The notes under the pieces were generated by a model. That model saw only the letters and a list, made by a program, of their open reading frames with translations. It did not search any database and had not been told where the DNA came from. Both the position numbers and the translations under genes were made by a program. A stretch of DNA of 64,000 nucleotides from Icerya purchasi (taxonomy: Eukaryota; Arthropoda; Insecta; Hemiptera; Monophlebidae): assembly GCA_039619475.1 (NCBI GenBank), contig CM077115.1:516294815-516358814 (forward strand), written 5' to 3'. This document shows, in pieces, positions 1 through 11,299 of the stretch; within the stretch, counting starts at the first letter, position 1; each line of letters starts with the position of its first letter.

Positions 1-741
1 TTAAATGACACATTTGGGAGTACTACTATCATCTTCCGAAAGCATGCCTGAAGAAGTACCAGCGCCTTTGTAAATTTATAACAATCATGACACCTATCCA
101 GATATACTATGTTCAAAGTCGTGTTCTAGCACAATTAATAAAAGACCGTTGCTTCCTTTCTTAAGAAAGCGAGCACCCCGCCCCTCATCTCGCCACGGGT
201 CACTCCAAAAACTTGTGTGGCACATTTCTGAAGTAAAAAAAACAATCAAAAAAACCGAGCACAGACAGAACAGTTATCGCGTTTATTTATGCATCAATGA
301 ACTTTACTGGAAGAAACGAAATTACTTGTGTTTTACGCACGACAAAGAAATAACTGTCTAATAAAATCTCGAAATAAACTGAATATGAATAATTAACTAA
401 ATGCACGGAGGTGGTGGGAAATTAAAATTAATTACAATTTGAAAAAATAAATTTTGTTTTTTAAATTTTTTTACCGACAGTTTATCAACACGCTAGTCCA
501 AGAATTAGAAAAACAAAGGAGAAAAAACAATTATAATTTGTTTAAGAAGGGAAAATGAAAATAATTCGGAATAGTCGAAATAAATGAAAAAATATATAAA
601 AAGCACTTTTTGTAGATTTTTAAAGGACGTTGATATAGACGGGGAACATTCAATTAACAAGTAAGCAGCGTTTTTTTTTGTTTTTTGTAAATGGCAAACG
701 AGGACATGGGAAGAAGGAAAAAATAACGTTATAATATTCTT
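1..741. other. AT-rich intergenic DNA, nothing recognised
   Basis: Short open frames only, with low-complexity A/T translation. No repeat or motif was identified. Confidence 0.6.
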
Positions 742-1085
742 AAACCTTGGGGCGATAGAGGATAAAAATAATATTCGAAGGGCAGGAATAACGGAAGTAG
801 AAGAAAACGAGAGAATGTAAGATAAAGGGAGTAAGAATACCGCGAGTTTTAATAGGTAGAAGGACAATGTACCTCGGACACATCATACGAAGCCCCAAAT
901 GTGAAATTCTCTGAAAATCATTTTGGAAAGAAAGATAAATGGGAAGAGATCGGTGAAAATTCATGAATAAGCTTATCAACTGGTTCGACTGCCCGTCTAT
1001 ACAATTCCTCTAATCGGTCATTGTAACAGATCAATCGTGGATCGCTAACCTTCAATTTAGAGACGGCGGATGAAGAAGAAGAGAA
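742..1085 (-). repeat. Interspersed repeat family A, copy 1
   Basis: Read on the minus strand, this segment aligns well with 35218-35425 on the plus strand (shared stretches such as GTTGATAAGCTTATTCATGA and TCTCTTCCCATTTATCTTTC). Part of it (762-853) also aligns with 15966-16055. The minus-strand frames are broken. The pyrimidine-rich coding-like sense strand suggests a retrotransposon remnant, but I could not assign the protein. Confidence 0.6.
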
Positions 1086-1129
1086 GGACGATAAATGAAA
1101 GGAAGAAAAGTGGAAACGTCACGTGCCCA

Positions 1130-1155
1130 TAAAATAAAATAAAATAAAATAATAA
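1130..1155. repeat. AAAAT microsatellite
   Basis: About five head-to-tail AAAAT units. Confidence 0.8.
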
Positions 1156-1514
1156 AAAGAAAAAAGTGAAAACAAAAAAGTGAAGTAAATATGCGGATGA
1201 AAAGTGAGAAGAAGGGAAGACTACGATTAAATCGAAAGAGACGCAAACATTCGAGATGAGGGATTCGAAAATAAAGAGTAGATATGTTGAACCGTGGAAT
1301 CGTGAATGTATCTTTCCGCGCACACGATTTCGAATCGAAACAAAAATAAAAAAGGCAAAAAAGGTCCACTTAGTTACTTCAAAAACGCGCGGTTCATTCT
1401 CAATGGATATTGAAAGCTACTATTAAATAAATCGTAAAAAACGAGGTTAGTTTTGACATACACGCTTATCTACACCCCCCTTTAAAGGGGAGATAAAGGT
1501 TTTCAAGATTTTCA

Positions 1515-1541
1515 TTTTTTTTTTTTTTTTTTTTTTTTTTT
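1515..1541. repeat. Poly-T tract
   Basis: An uninterrupted run of about 27 T. Confidence 0.85.
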
Positions 1542-1763
1542 GCTTATATGGATGCACAACATCTCAAGATTGTTGTGTCAAAATTTGAAGCCGATCGCGG
1601 TAAAACTAACGGAGCTTTAGAGTTTTGAGTGAGCGGTGTTCCGCTCCGATTTTGAACACCTGATAAGGCAGCTACGCAGTGCGGCTACCTGGCAGCTGTT
1701 TCGTGCTCTTTTGTAATTCGTATATTCTGGTTTCGCTGTGATTGTGTATTTGTTATTAGTAAA

Positions 1764-2851
1764 ATGCAGAAAAAAATTAGCAGATCGCAAGAGTACTACC
1801 GTTCAAGATTGAATCGATCAATTAACCTCCGCAGAAACGCAAGACAGACGATGTCGAAACAAAAAGTGCATCGTCAAAAAAAAAAATAAAACTAAATACT
1901 TCTATAGGCCTTCAAAAATATTATAGAATCATAGATTTTGTTCTCTCGTATTTTCGACTATATTTCTACATTAGTAAACTGTGCCAAGTGCGGTGGAAAA
2001 GTTGCTTTTCAAACATGCAAAAAGCTTGGATGGATCTGTCTTTAGACAAAGCTATATAATTCGTATATAAAAAAAAAAAAAAAGGTGCATAGGGAGTCGT
2101 TTGCGTGAGTTAGTAAATTCAACAGTAGTCGATGCAGAAACTAAGACCGAAGAAAAAAATAAGTGATAAGAAAAAGTCTCGGTGGCAAAGCTTACCGCAA
2201 ATATGATAGAGATTAACTGTATACTCTACGGTCTGGCGATTCGACGCAATCGTGATTCTGCGGAGAAAATGAAGAATGCCATTCGGACTACTTACTACCA
2301 TTACTGCTTGACGGACGAGAAACCGCAGCACGACAAATGCCCTAGCGGCCGAGACTCGTGGTGTCAATGGCAGAAAGTTGCAGCTGCAAATGTCCTGAAG
2401 TCATTCAAACACAGAGAATTACACTGCACTTCCGAGTGACGTTTCTGAAGCAATTAAACCGAGATATATGAAGACTTGAGTAAGGGGGCACTTCTGCAGC
2501 GATGTCTTGGAGGATTCGCTCTAAACAACGATAAGAGTTTGTAAGAGTTTGAATCAACTCATTTGGAAAATTACTCCAAAATCAGTCAACTGTTGTTGAA
2601 ATCGCAGCTCACGTAGCTTCATGTACGTTCAATGAAGGCTGTTTTGCTTTTCTCTCATTTATGCAACATCAGTACAGGGTCAAGTTCTCATGAATGGTAG
2701 TAGATTGAACGTGCATAAACAGAGTGGAGTAACAAGCTGCACTTGAAAGTAAAGAAGGCAGAATCTACGTCGACAATAGCAAAAAGCTGCCTTAGATTTT
2801 ACAGCTGAAAGCTGTGAGCTTTATGGGCTTAGCATCGATGACTCTGAATAA
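1764..2851 (+). pseudogene. Mutator-like transposase, internally deleted and frameshifted
   Basis: Pieces of a multi-copy arthropod protein family annotated as Mutator-like transposase domain can be read in order. They are a basic N-terminus from ATG 1764; a zinc-binding CxxC segment (NCAKCGGKVAFQ, 1977-2042); a fragment GSRLRELVN near 2093; then KLTANMIEIN, YGLAIRR, PQHDKCPSG and DSWCQWQK (2190-2380); IYEDLSKGALLQRCLGGF after a frameshift (about 2462); and a C-terminus ELYGLSIDDSE with stop at 2849-2851. The large central part that should carry the catalytic acidic residues is missing between about 2042 and 2085. With several stops and frameshifts, no active protein is possible. The GTG at 2182 is not a real start. 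The family assignment rests on recalled homologues. Confidence 0.75.
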
Positions 2852-2950
2852 GTATATTAGAAGAAACACCCGTGTACTAATGTTTAAGTCAATTTTTTTT
2901 GTACACAAAACTTTAAAGCCTTTTTCTCGTACTTGACATTTTTAAAGTCC

Positions 2951-3253
2951 GTGGACACTGTAACTCGATAACTAATGCACCGATTCTTTTGAAATTTTGT
3001 ACACTGTTTCTACACATCAATTACGAGGTAATGCTGGGAGGTATTTTTTAAAATTATTATTTATTTTACAATGAAAAATTTCTCGATTTTGTTGGGCGAA
3101 AATCGCGTTTTTGACTTCAACAAAAATTAAAAAATCCAAAAAAAAAAAAAAAATCCTCCCAGCGTTACCTCGAGAAAATGAATGATTAATTAGCAGTAGC
3201 ATTTCGATTTTTTTTTTGATTTCCGATGACCAGTGGTGAGATATAGTGTCCAC
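2951..3253. repeat. Imperfect 300-bp hairpin (inverted repeat) 3' of the transposase relic
   Basis: The outer ends are GTGGACACT (2951-2959) and AGTGTCCAC (3245-3253). An inner pair, GAGGTAATGCTGGGAGG (3025-3041) and CCTCCCAGCGTTACCTC (3155-3171), is almost perfectly complementary, with A/T-rich loops between. It may be the end structure of the Mutator-like element or a separate foldback MITE. Confidence 0.65.
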
Positions 3254-3257
3254 CGCA

Positions 3258-3544
3258 AAAAACAACTTTTTTTTGAGGCTTCTTCGGAGATTTGCTGTTA
3301 ACAGCTTATCTTTTTTTTAAAATTTTTCATTTGAAATTTCACAAAAAATATTATTATTAAAATGTTACTACTACACACTTAATAAACTATATTTGCATTC
3401 GCCGGAGCATAAAGACAAATTACTGAAAATGAGCCTTTTTTCAACGAAATTAACTCTACCCCCCTCCCTTAAGTAGACAATATAATAAAGTATCTAGAGC
3501 AGTAAAATTTTATCACAGTTACAGAATCAGCTGAAGGAAAGTCA
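3258..3544. other. AT-rich spacer, nothing recognised
   Basis: No frame, repeat or motif was recognised. Confidence 0.5.
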
Positions 3545-3995
3545 GGGAAACAGCGAAATACTAGTCTATTCAGCAGCCTTTTCCCTTCCTCGCTTCCGCT
3601 GGTTTCTTAACTTTCCTTCCATGCGTCGCTCCAACATCTCTGCGATCTGCCGCCTGTGCTTTAGTTTGCTTCCTTTCTCGCTTTTCCGTTACTTTTTTTA
3701 TACCGTCTCCCTATTATCCATTGTACCCCTCTAATATCTAATTTTTATTTTTGCGATTCCGATAAAATAATGTTCGCGTGTTTGTCTCTTATCAAGCTGC
3801 TTTCTACTCCTTCCTTTTACAAATCGGTAATCCAAACCCTTCCCATACAGAGCTTCGTTCATATTCTATCTTTCTTCTCCCCGTCTGTTGTCCAGAGCCT
3901 TGATTCTTTCTAGTCGGCTATCTCCGATCGCGTGACAAAATTTCAGTCTCTTGCGTCCTTTTTGCTTTGATCTTGGGCCAATGTCCTTGCAGACG
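3545..3995 (+). mobile_element. Decayed non-LTR retrotransposon, 3' coding end
   Basis: This is a pyrimidine-rich segment whose broken plus-strand translation ends ...SAISDRVTKF (about 3920-3950). Two other fragments in the window end similarly: TISDRIKF at 7613-7638 and SISDRLRI on the minus strand near 22618. It looks like the tail of the second ORF of the same LINE clade. Frameshifts and stops throughout. Confidence 0.45.
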
Positions 3996-4559
3996 AACCC
4001 CCCCCCCAAAAAAAAAAGCGAAATAAGAATTTTAAGGTAGTACTTCTTCGAGCGTCTTCAGCGAAATGGTGAGAAGACGGCTTAAGAAAAAGAAAAAAAA
4101 AAAATTCCTACTATAAAAGGCGCTGGTACATTTTTAAAACGCCACTACTACCAGGCAGAAGAGTAGACGCGAATAATCAACATAAACAAAAGTTTAAAAA
4201 TGTTCTACCCGCAAATACAGGGGGAAAAGGCCAAAAGGATGACCTCTTGAGGCGCCTTCATGTAACAAACGATATGAAAAAATAACTCGAAAAATAAAAA
4301 TAATAAAATAAAACCAGAAAAAATATCGAAAAAAAAGAAGAAATCGGGTTTGAAAAGGCAACCACGACATAAAGAGGAGAGGGGCGCAAAACCAAAGAAA
4401 CGTGCAAAGGAACTTGAAGCTAACTCGGCAATGAATGGAGAATTGACAAGGTGACGGTTTTTCAAAGTATCATTCTTCTTCCGAAAGCTAATGATAAAAA
4501 TGAATGAAAATCGAACACGGGGAGTCTATGTATATCTATATTTACATTTCTGTATATCT
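3996..4559. other. A-rich spacer, nothing recognised
   Basis: Poly-C/poly-A runs near 4000 and purine-rich sequence. Open frames are low-complexity. Confidence 0.5.
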
Positions 4560-5115
4560 CTGTATAGAGAGATAGTTGTATCGGCCAGGCGGCGGCGGCG
4601 GCGGCGGCGGCAGCAGTTTAAAGAATATCGACATCGATTTTGTATTTTGTCGGTGCGGTTAATTTTCCGCCGACAAGTAAAGCGTTAACGACGGCGAGCG
4701 GTCGGCGCGGTGAACATGAAAAATCGGGAAAACAGAGGAAGATGGTAATAGCTGCGCGCAGGCAGATAAACAAAATAAACAAAGGTGACAAAAAACAACG
4801 GCCACACAGTTTCGCTGAATGGCCGGCAGATAATAGAGCTCGATTATCCGCAGCCCGACCGAGCAAATCAGTTCGACCGAAAGAGCATCGCATGCGACTA
4901 GAGAAGAACAGACACAGTCGACGGAGGACGGACTAGCGGCGGTGCTGATGGCGCAGAAGGACAAAGACGGCGGTCGCCGAGCAACTGGCAAGCGACAAGG
5001 AGGCCTAGACGGTAATTTGTATTTTACGCTTTAGCAGATCGACTGTCGCATGAACGAGAACACTGGCCAGAGGCAAGAGGTGCGCGTTTCCGGTAGTTTG
5101 TCGGCCTGGGCCTAA
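4560..5115. promoter_or_regulatory. GC-rich island 1 (unknown role)
   Basis: A CpG-rich block starting with a GGC run (4588-4612) in AT-rich surroundings. Overlapping frames on both strands (up to about 110 codons) give no recognisable protein. It could be a promoter, a non-coding 5' exon or an enhancer. There is no splice or promoter evidence beyond composition. Confidence 0.3.
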
Positions 5116-5332
5116 ACATTTAACTGGCACTACTCTCTAGATTAAACTAGACTAGAATCATCATCGCAATCATCGCATGAAAAATTTCGAAAAGCGAAAT
5201 GACGATAGATAATTAGCATGCGATACAAGCAAATTCAAAAACGGCCAGTGCGTGTGTGCGCCAATGTTCAGAGTGTAGAAGGAAATCCCCCCCCCCTCCA
5301 GCCCAATCGTCCCAAATTGAAGTTGTCAGACA

Positions 5333-5674
5333 CAATTTTACACCCAATTATTTCTGTAGGTTTACTTTTATTTCCATTCTGTTTTGTTGTTTTTTTTTTT
5401 TCTATTTTAATTTATTTCGCGCAACAATGTGTGTGCCCAAATTTGGATAAAGTGTCGTCAGTGATTTTGAAACAGTCGACGAGTGAACAAATTAAATGGA
5501 TTTGCCGCAAAAACTAGACGAAAAATTCGCTGTCAATTTTTATATCCGATTATTTTTATAGGTTTGTTTTCGACTTTTTTCCTGTTTCAATTTAATTCGC
5601 GTAACAATGTTGTCCGCTCAAATTTGGATAAACTATTTAGTGATTCAACAGCCGGTGAGTGAAAAAATTAAATG
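5333..5674. repeat. Diverged tandem duplication (about 200-bp unit, two copies)
   Basis: Segments 5333-5499 and 5534-5674 share, in order, a TTTTA-A-CC start, ATTATTT-TATAGGTTT, CGCG-AACAATGT, CAAATTTGGATAAA, AGTGATT, and GAGTGAA-AAATTAAATG. The copies are diverged and non-coding. Confidence 0.7.
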
Positions 5675-6315
5675 AATTCCCTCTTCTCAGACCCTAATGG
5701 TTAAATTCCGTAAGGAAAAATGATAAATATCACTCCGAATGTTTTGTAAACCCCCTCCCTTTTTTTTTTTTTCTATTTAAACCGAAATACCGTACACCGA
5801 ATTTTATGCTCTTCTTCCTACCTCTTTTGGCACCTTAACTGGAAAGCGTAGAAGGATACAAAAAAACATTACATTAAAAAAAAAAAAAAAAAAGGAAAAA
5901 AGAAGACACACACTTTTGTGCAATTTGATAAAATACTTTTACCGGGAAATAAAACAAAAATGGTCCCTCTTAAAGAACGTCGTTCTCTGCCGTCGAAATT
6001 CATGCAATTGAAAAATAATACAAACGCGCGTCACCCTTAGCTAAAAGTTAACAAACACACGAAAATTTAACGCCATTATGCACACAGTCCGCGCGCCAGG
6101 TTTTTACCTGAAAACTAGGAAGCAAATCAAGTACTAGAGAGATATCTTCGCTCGAATGACGTTATACAATTTCTTTACATCGTGATTATTTTTGGAGCTT
6201 TCTGTTAGCGCCCCCTGCCTCAATAACTATCGTAAAAACGTGTACATTATGCGGAAGGAAACTCCAGATGTGAGCAGCCACATGGTCCCCCTTGTTTAGC
6301 CCCGCCCCTTCACCA

Positions 6316-6355
<40 letters not shown>

Positions 6356-6649
6356 TAGTAAAACCGACAGAGATCAACATAAAACCTCTGTCAGTTACAA
6401 TGACAACGATTATAATGAAAAATTAGTTATTCCTCGGATAAAATTTTGGGATGCAAATAAATAATTATCGCTTGTAGTAGTTTGGCGACGTGAAATTTCA
6501 AAAGGTTTGGTTTTTACGTCCCTCGATCTTCGGTATAAAAAAAACAAAAATAAATAAAAAAAGGTTTATACAGCTTTGTTTTGCTTGCGTTGCTAATTAA
6601 TAAGTTGATTGTAATAATTTTCAGTAATAATCGATCTTCTTTAATTTTT
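5675..6649. other. AT-rich spacer with homopolymers and a TA microsatellite
   Basis: Contains poly-T and poly-A runs near 5760 and 5880, a TA run at 6318-6353, and a CTCF-like motif at 6204-6222. No gene seen. Confidence 0.5.
6204..6222 (-). promoter_or_regulatory. CTCF-like motif
   Basis: On the minus strand the sequence reads GAGGCAGGGGGCGCTAAC, a close match to the AGGGGGCGC core of CTCF sites. A motif match by eye only; the insect protein's preference is assumed to be conserved. Confidence 0.3.
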
Positions 6650-7661
6650 CTTTAATTATGTTAATCTCTCCCACCTTTCCAGTGTTTGTTTTCTTTCTAA
6701 CTCGATCTGGGGCAAAAACCTGCAAGAGTTTCTGCCCCAGATTGTTATTAAACAAGAATTTCACAGAACTAGTTGCCTCTTACCTTCTCGTGTACTCATT
6801 TTCATCAATGGCCCTAGGGGGTTTCTTAGTGTCAGAGCTTCCTTTATTCTTAATTTTTCCGAATACTTTCATCCTTTCGCCTTTCTATTCTATTTTCACA
6901 AATGAATTAAAAAGACTATACTACGTGCGATTATTTATATTTCCTCTGAAACTATAATGATAATTTCCGACTCCACCAGTGTGTCCTTCAGATTTTTACC
7001 TTTTCCCCCTCCATCTTCCGACTTCATCATTCTTCGCACACATGATCTCCCATTCACAATCTTTCTTTTCATCACTCCAAATACATATTGATTTACACCC
7101 TAGTCATAGCGGCATCGAGAGTAACGAAATAGTGGACGTTTTGGCTCCGGTAGCCGTTCGTTTCCGCTAATACTTTTAAAAAATCCCAACTACTAATCTA
7201 TAATGCTTATGTAAGAAATTTCACTATAAATTTTGGTCGGATTTCTTTTACCAATAATCGCTCCTTCTATCTACCAATTAAGTCTAGCCTTATTTTTAAT
7301 TCTCTAGTTCCCTTCTATTCTACATTCTAATATTGTCCCTATCATTCGCCTACGCTTCAATCACACTTTATACCTCTTTTCCCACTATATTCTCTCTTTG
7401 GTTTCCTCTCCTTATTGTCCTCTACATACTAACGAAGTAGTTGTCGGTGATGCTAATCACCGTTTTCTTTGAATGTTCTGCCCCCTTCTGGCTGAACGGT
7501 CTTTTCTTTATTTACACCTCTTCCTTAAAGCTTCCTGCTTCCTCTTGTGCTTCCCGCATCATGTTCTTTCCTTCTCAGTCTGTTGTCCTTGCCGTTGGTT
7601 CCTTCATTTCAACTATTTCCGATCGAATTAAGTTCTAATTAGTTGATTCTGCTTCCTATCG
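6650..7661 (+). mobile_element. Decayed non-LTR retrotransposon: RNase H domain and C-terminal tail
   Basis: The broken plus-strand frames carry RNase H features: SIFTNELKRLYYV near 6893 (from an original IFTAELLAL-like helix with the catalytic Glu) and HPSHSGIESNEIVDVLA at about 7096-7150, the classic HxGIxxNExVDxLA end of RNase H. Further on, GDANH and FFECSAP (7448-7485) recall the NHILFECP motif near the end of ORF2, and the frame closes with TISDRIKF at 7638. The reverse transcriptase part is absent, as expected for a 5'-truncated copy. Several stops and frameshifts make it inactive. I-like or a related RNase H-bearing LINE clade is likely. Confidence 0.75.
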
Positions 7662-8760
7662 TTTCCGGGTGAAAGAGGTCCCTGATTGAAAAGTTCCTAT
7701 TGATTTAGGTTTTATTTCTTCATTTTAATGTTAGCGCTTTAAACGATTATTAAAAAAGATGTGAGATTATTTACTTCCTTCAAAGTCGTTATAAGTACAT
7801 ATATATATATATATATATATATATTAATTACAACGTAATTCTTAAGCTACCCCCCCATTAGAAAAAATGTTTCAAAAAATTGTCCCAATTTCGATGTAAC
7901 GTTTGTTATATTTTAGAGGATTTCTGTGATTATGTTATTATATTCATATGGACCGATTTAGAATTACGTTGTAAATTTTGATCATTTTATACAAAGTATA
8001 GAAGAGAAAGAGATAGAAAATGTAAGCAAGATGGGTCAAGGGGCACAGACCCTTGCGAGGCCAAAATGGCCGAGTTATATTAATGACGCCATCCTTAGCT
8101 CGACCCTCATCACTTTTTTTTGTCCCAAAACGTTACATATATATATATATATATTGTATTTATAAGAAGACAAAGCACCGACGAAATGGATTGTGCTAGT
8201 AAATGGCATTCTTAGTCCAACGTTCTGTCACGAAAATTTTTCCCAAATCGTTACATGATGTACATGTAAGCAAACAAAATATCGACAAAATTGATTGCTT
8301 GACGTTGTCAATTTGCCTCATTCTATACGAAGTATAAAAGTGATAGAGCTGGCGGGTGTCTCCAGGCAGGGTCAAGGCCGGAGCCTCTTAAGAGGCAGGA
8401 AGGGCAAGTTATACATATATACATATATATAGTTCTTAATATTATTAAAAATTATTTTTTGTTTTTAATATTATTTTATTATTAGTTAAATGAAAATTTA
8501 GTTCATGTATGTTCATGCAAAAGATTCTTTCTCTGTTTGGGAAACATGGTAATCGGCGTTCAACAAAAAGTGGTTTTCACGTTTCATGTTCAGCTGAAGA
8601 TTACCGGTCTTTATATAACCTCTGTCGTGATCTAACAGAAAGCTTCACTCAACTAAACATTTCGAAAGGGCCGTGTTATCTCCCATAATTATACATTTAA
8701 GGGAATATCTTCCCTCGTACTTTCAACCTCTACATTCCGAGCATTTCATTAAAATTACAA
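7662..8760. other. AT-rich spacer with TA microsatellites and a diverged internal duplication
   Basis: TA runs lie at about 7800-7826 and 8139-8154. Two segments (about 7981-8047 and 8321-8400) share a CATT-TATAC-AAGTATA-AAG start and a GGGTCAAGG element, and related TCCCAAA-CGTTACAT motifs occur at 8123 and 8240. Probably two copies of one short interspersed repeat. No gene seen. Confidence 0.4.
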
Positions 8761-8918
8761 ATAAATTATATTTATAATATTTTTTTATACATTTTATTTT
8801 TTTTTTTAATTTTTAAAAACGAAGTTTTTTAGTGGTAAAAATAAATTATATTTATAATATTTTTTTATACATTTTATTTTTTTTTAATTTTTAAAAACGA
8901 AGTTTTTTAGCGGTAAAA
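8761..8918. repeat. Recent tandem duplication (2 x about 79 bp)
   Basis: Copies 8761-8840 and 8841-8918 are nearly identical, differing in the length of one T run and one T/C change before GGTAAAA. Confidence 0.9.
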
Positions 8919-11299
8919 AAATCCGATCTGCATTTTAAAATACGTTCTGATATTTTATACTTATTTTATTGGTTTTATGCTCAAAGGATCGAGTGTTAAT
9001 TATTAACATCACTTATATGTCAATAAAAAAAATAAAAACTCACTTAAAGTACTAATTATTTTTCAGGTACCGGCATATAAATTATACTTATTTATGCGTC
9101 ATTGAAATAATATACTTCGTTGCATCTGTAGCGTATTGATTACAAAGTTTGTGTTTGATAAACTGTCAAAAACACTAAAACTCTTTATTCACGTGTGATC
9201 AGAATAAAAAGTAGCAAAGAATGCTTATGGTTTTCAATTTAAGTATTTCTTTTTGGTTTTTTTTTACTTTCTTTGGGCACGGATTAATCCACTTAATCAG
9301 TCTACCCGTAAGATGTTCTACTAGTGAAACCTTCGCTAAAAAACTATTAAATCAATTAAACGATTTAAAGCTGCTTTGGCATAGTATAAGTGAACAATAA
9401 CGGATTAATATGAAAGGTAAACATACTAGATAGAAAACAAAATTCTAGAACTAAACTCTGAAACGTTCAATGCCCACTCCTGTAAACTACGCGACGCTGT
9501 TTTGTTGAAGCTGAGAACTTTTTTAGTATTATAATACAAATGGTATATGTTTCTTTCGACAGATGTTGAAAAATCCGGTGAATTCTTTAAAGCTGAAACT
9601 TCAAAATGAAACTCGCTAGCGCAATTCATACTACACTCACTACAATACTACCAGGCGCAAGCAAACACGACGCTTTATTTGAATTTTTCGATGACTTCAC
9701 GCAACAGATGCTTTTGGTAAAAATATTGCAGGAATTTAGCTAAAAATTAAGTTTGAATGCTGTGCTCAGGTGCGTTGGCGCTTACTTTTGTTTAGAATCA
9801 GCATGGTCCCCTTAAGTAAACAAAGCAGTTAAACATATATTACGTAGGTATTAGAAAAATTTTGATCGTACGGCAATCAGTAATCTAAACGAATCGCTCA
9901 AAAGGAATTTTTATTATCACATATTTTATGGGATAATTTTTACTTTGAAAAGAAGATTTTCATCAGCAATATAAGATTTTTGCTTTCCTATATTTGCCTC
10001 GAATGTGAAAAAATAAATCACTTTCAAAAATACTTGCCGCTCTCTACAAATGTCACTTATGAATGAAAATAGCTCTGATATCAATAGTTTTCAACTTCAC
10101 CAAGAACAATTACAGGTTTTTGTGGATTCATTTTATTAAAAAACCATCTAGGACAACGGGCAAAGGGATATTACAGTATTTAACATCCTTTTCTTTAAAG
10201 AAAACAATTTTTCACCATACTTACATTTGTATCCCTTAAAATTGTCATTCCTCTTCCAATCAAATAGTTGTTTCAGTGAAACCAAGTTTTTCGTAAACTG
10301 ATCAAAAACCACTTCAAATCAGATTAGTATCTTAAGAACGGTTGACTGCTTTGTCGAATAGAATATTCAATTTTTGAATATTATAACGCATACAAACCAA
10401 TCAAAGACTAAGAAAAACCCACAACATATTATTATAAGTAGTTGGCGTGCATGCGCGTTTCATTTATTATATAAAATGACGTGACTGTTTGATTTTCGGA
10501 TAGATCTGAAAATGAAATCTTACTGTTAAGTTGCGTATTTTATTTATTGTAAATATTTAAAACTACGAGAAATGTTGAAGTACGAGAGTAGTTTGTTAAT
10601 TTTTCTTTGCTATTACTACAGTAAATGTAATATCAAATTTGTAAGTAACGAAATGGCGTTTTTCAAATGTATACGTAAATATTTATAAAGAAAAAATGTA
10701 CACCGACATGTCGCTTCAATGCAACGTAAAATCAAAATTACCGTGAAAAATATTTGAATAAAATTTGAAGAAATAATTACATCGTTAAATTACTTTTAAA
10801 ATTACCTCATCGATTTGTTGAAACCCCAAAAAATAATACCAAAGTTCCTTACCGCTAACAACTCTATTTAATTATAATCTATGACGTAGCAGTTATTGCG
10901 TAACATTATCTATACAACGTTCGTGAAAATATTAACAAAATATTCAGTAAGAAAATATTTCCGATGACGGCGCCATCTTCCGGCTCTACGCTAAAAAAAG
11001 ACACTTAATTAAATACGTCATTGATAACATTAGAGTGCGCCACAAGCTCGAAAAATATCTTTAAATTGAATTTTATGAAATCTCGAGGAATGAACAAACA
11101 TGGGAAAAAAAAAAAACATACACTCTTCCTTTTATACGTGTCCTTCCTATGATAAATAAAACCACTACTTGTCGCACGCCACTGAATATACTGCTATAAA
11201 TTCAAATGATCGTAATTCTACTTATTTATTAATTTTCTAACAGTTCTACCGAATAATAAATTCCATTTCGGAACTTTATTTTTTTTTTTTTTTGTTTTC
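8919..11299. other. AT-rich intergenic DNA, nothing recognised
   Basis: A 67-codon minus-strand frame (9426-9629) has ordinary composition but matches no family I know. The rest has only short frames. Confidence 0.5.
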
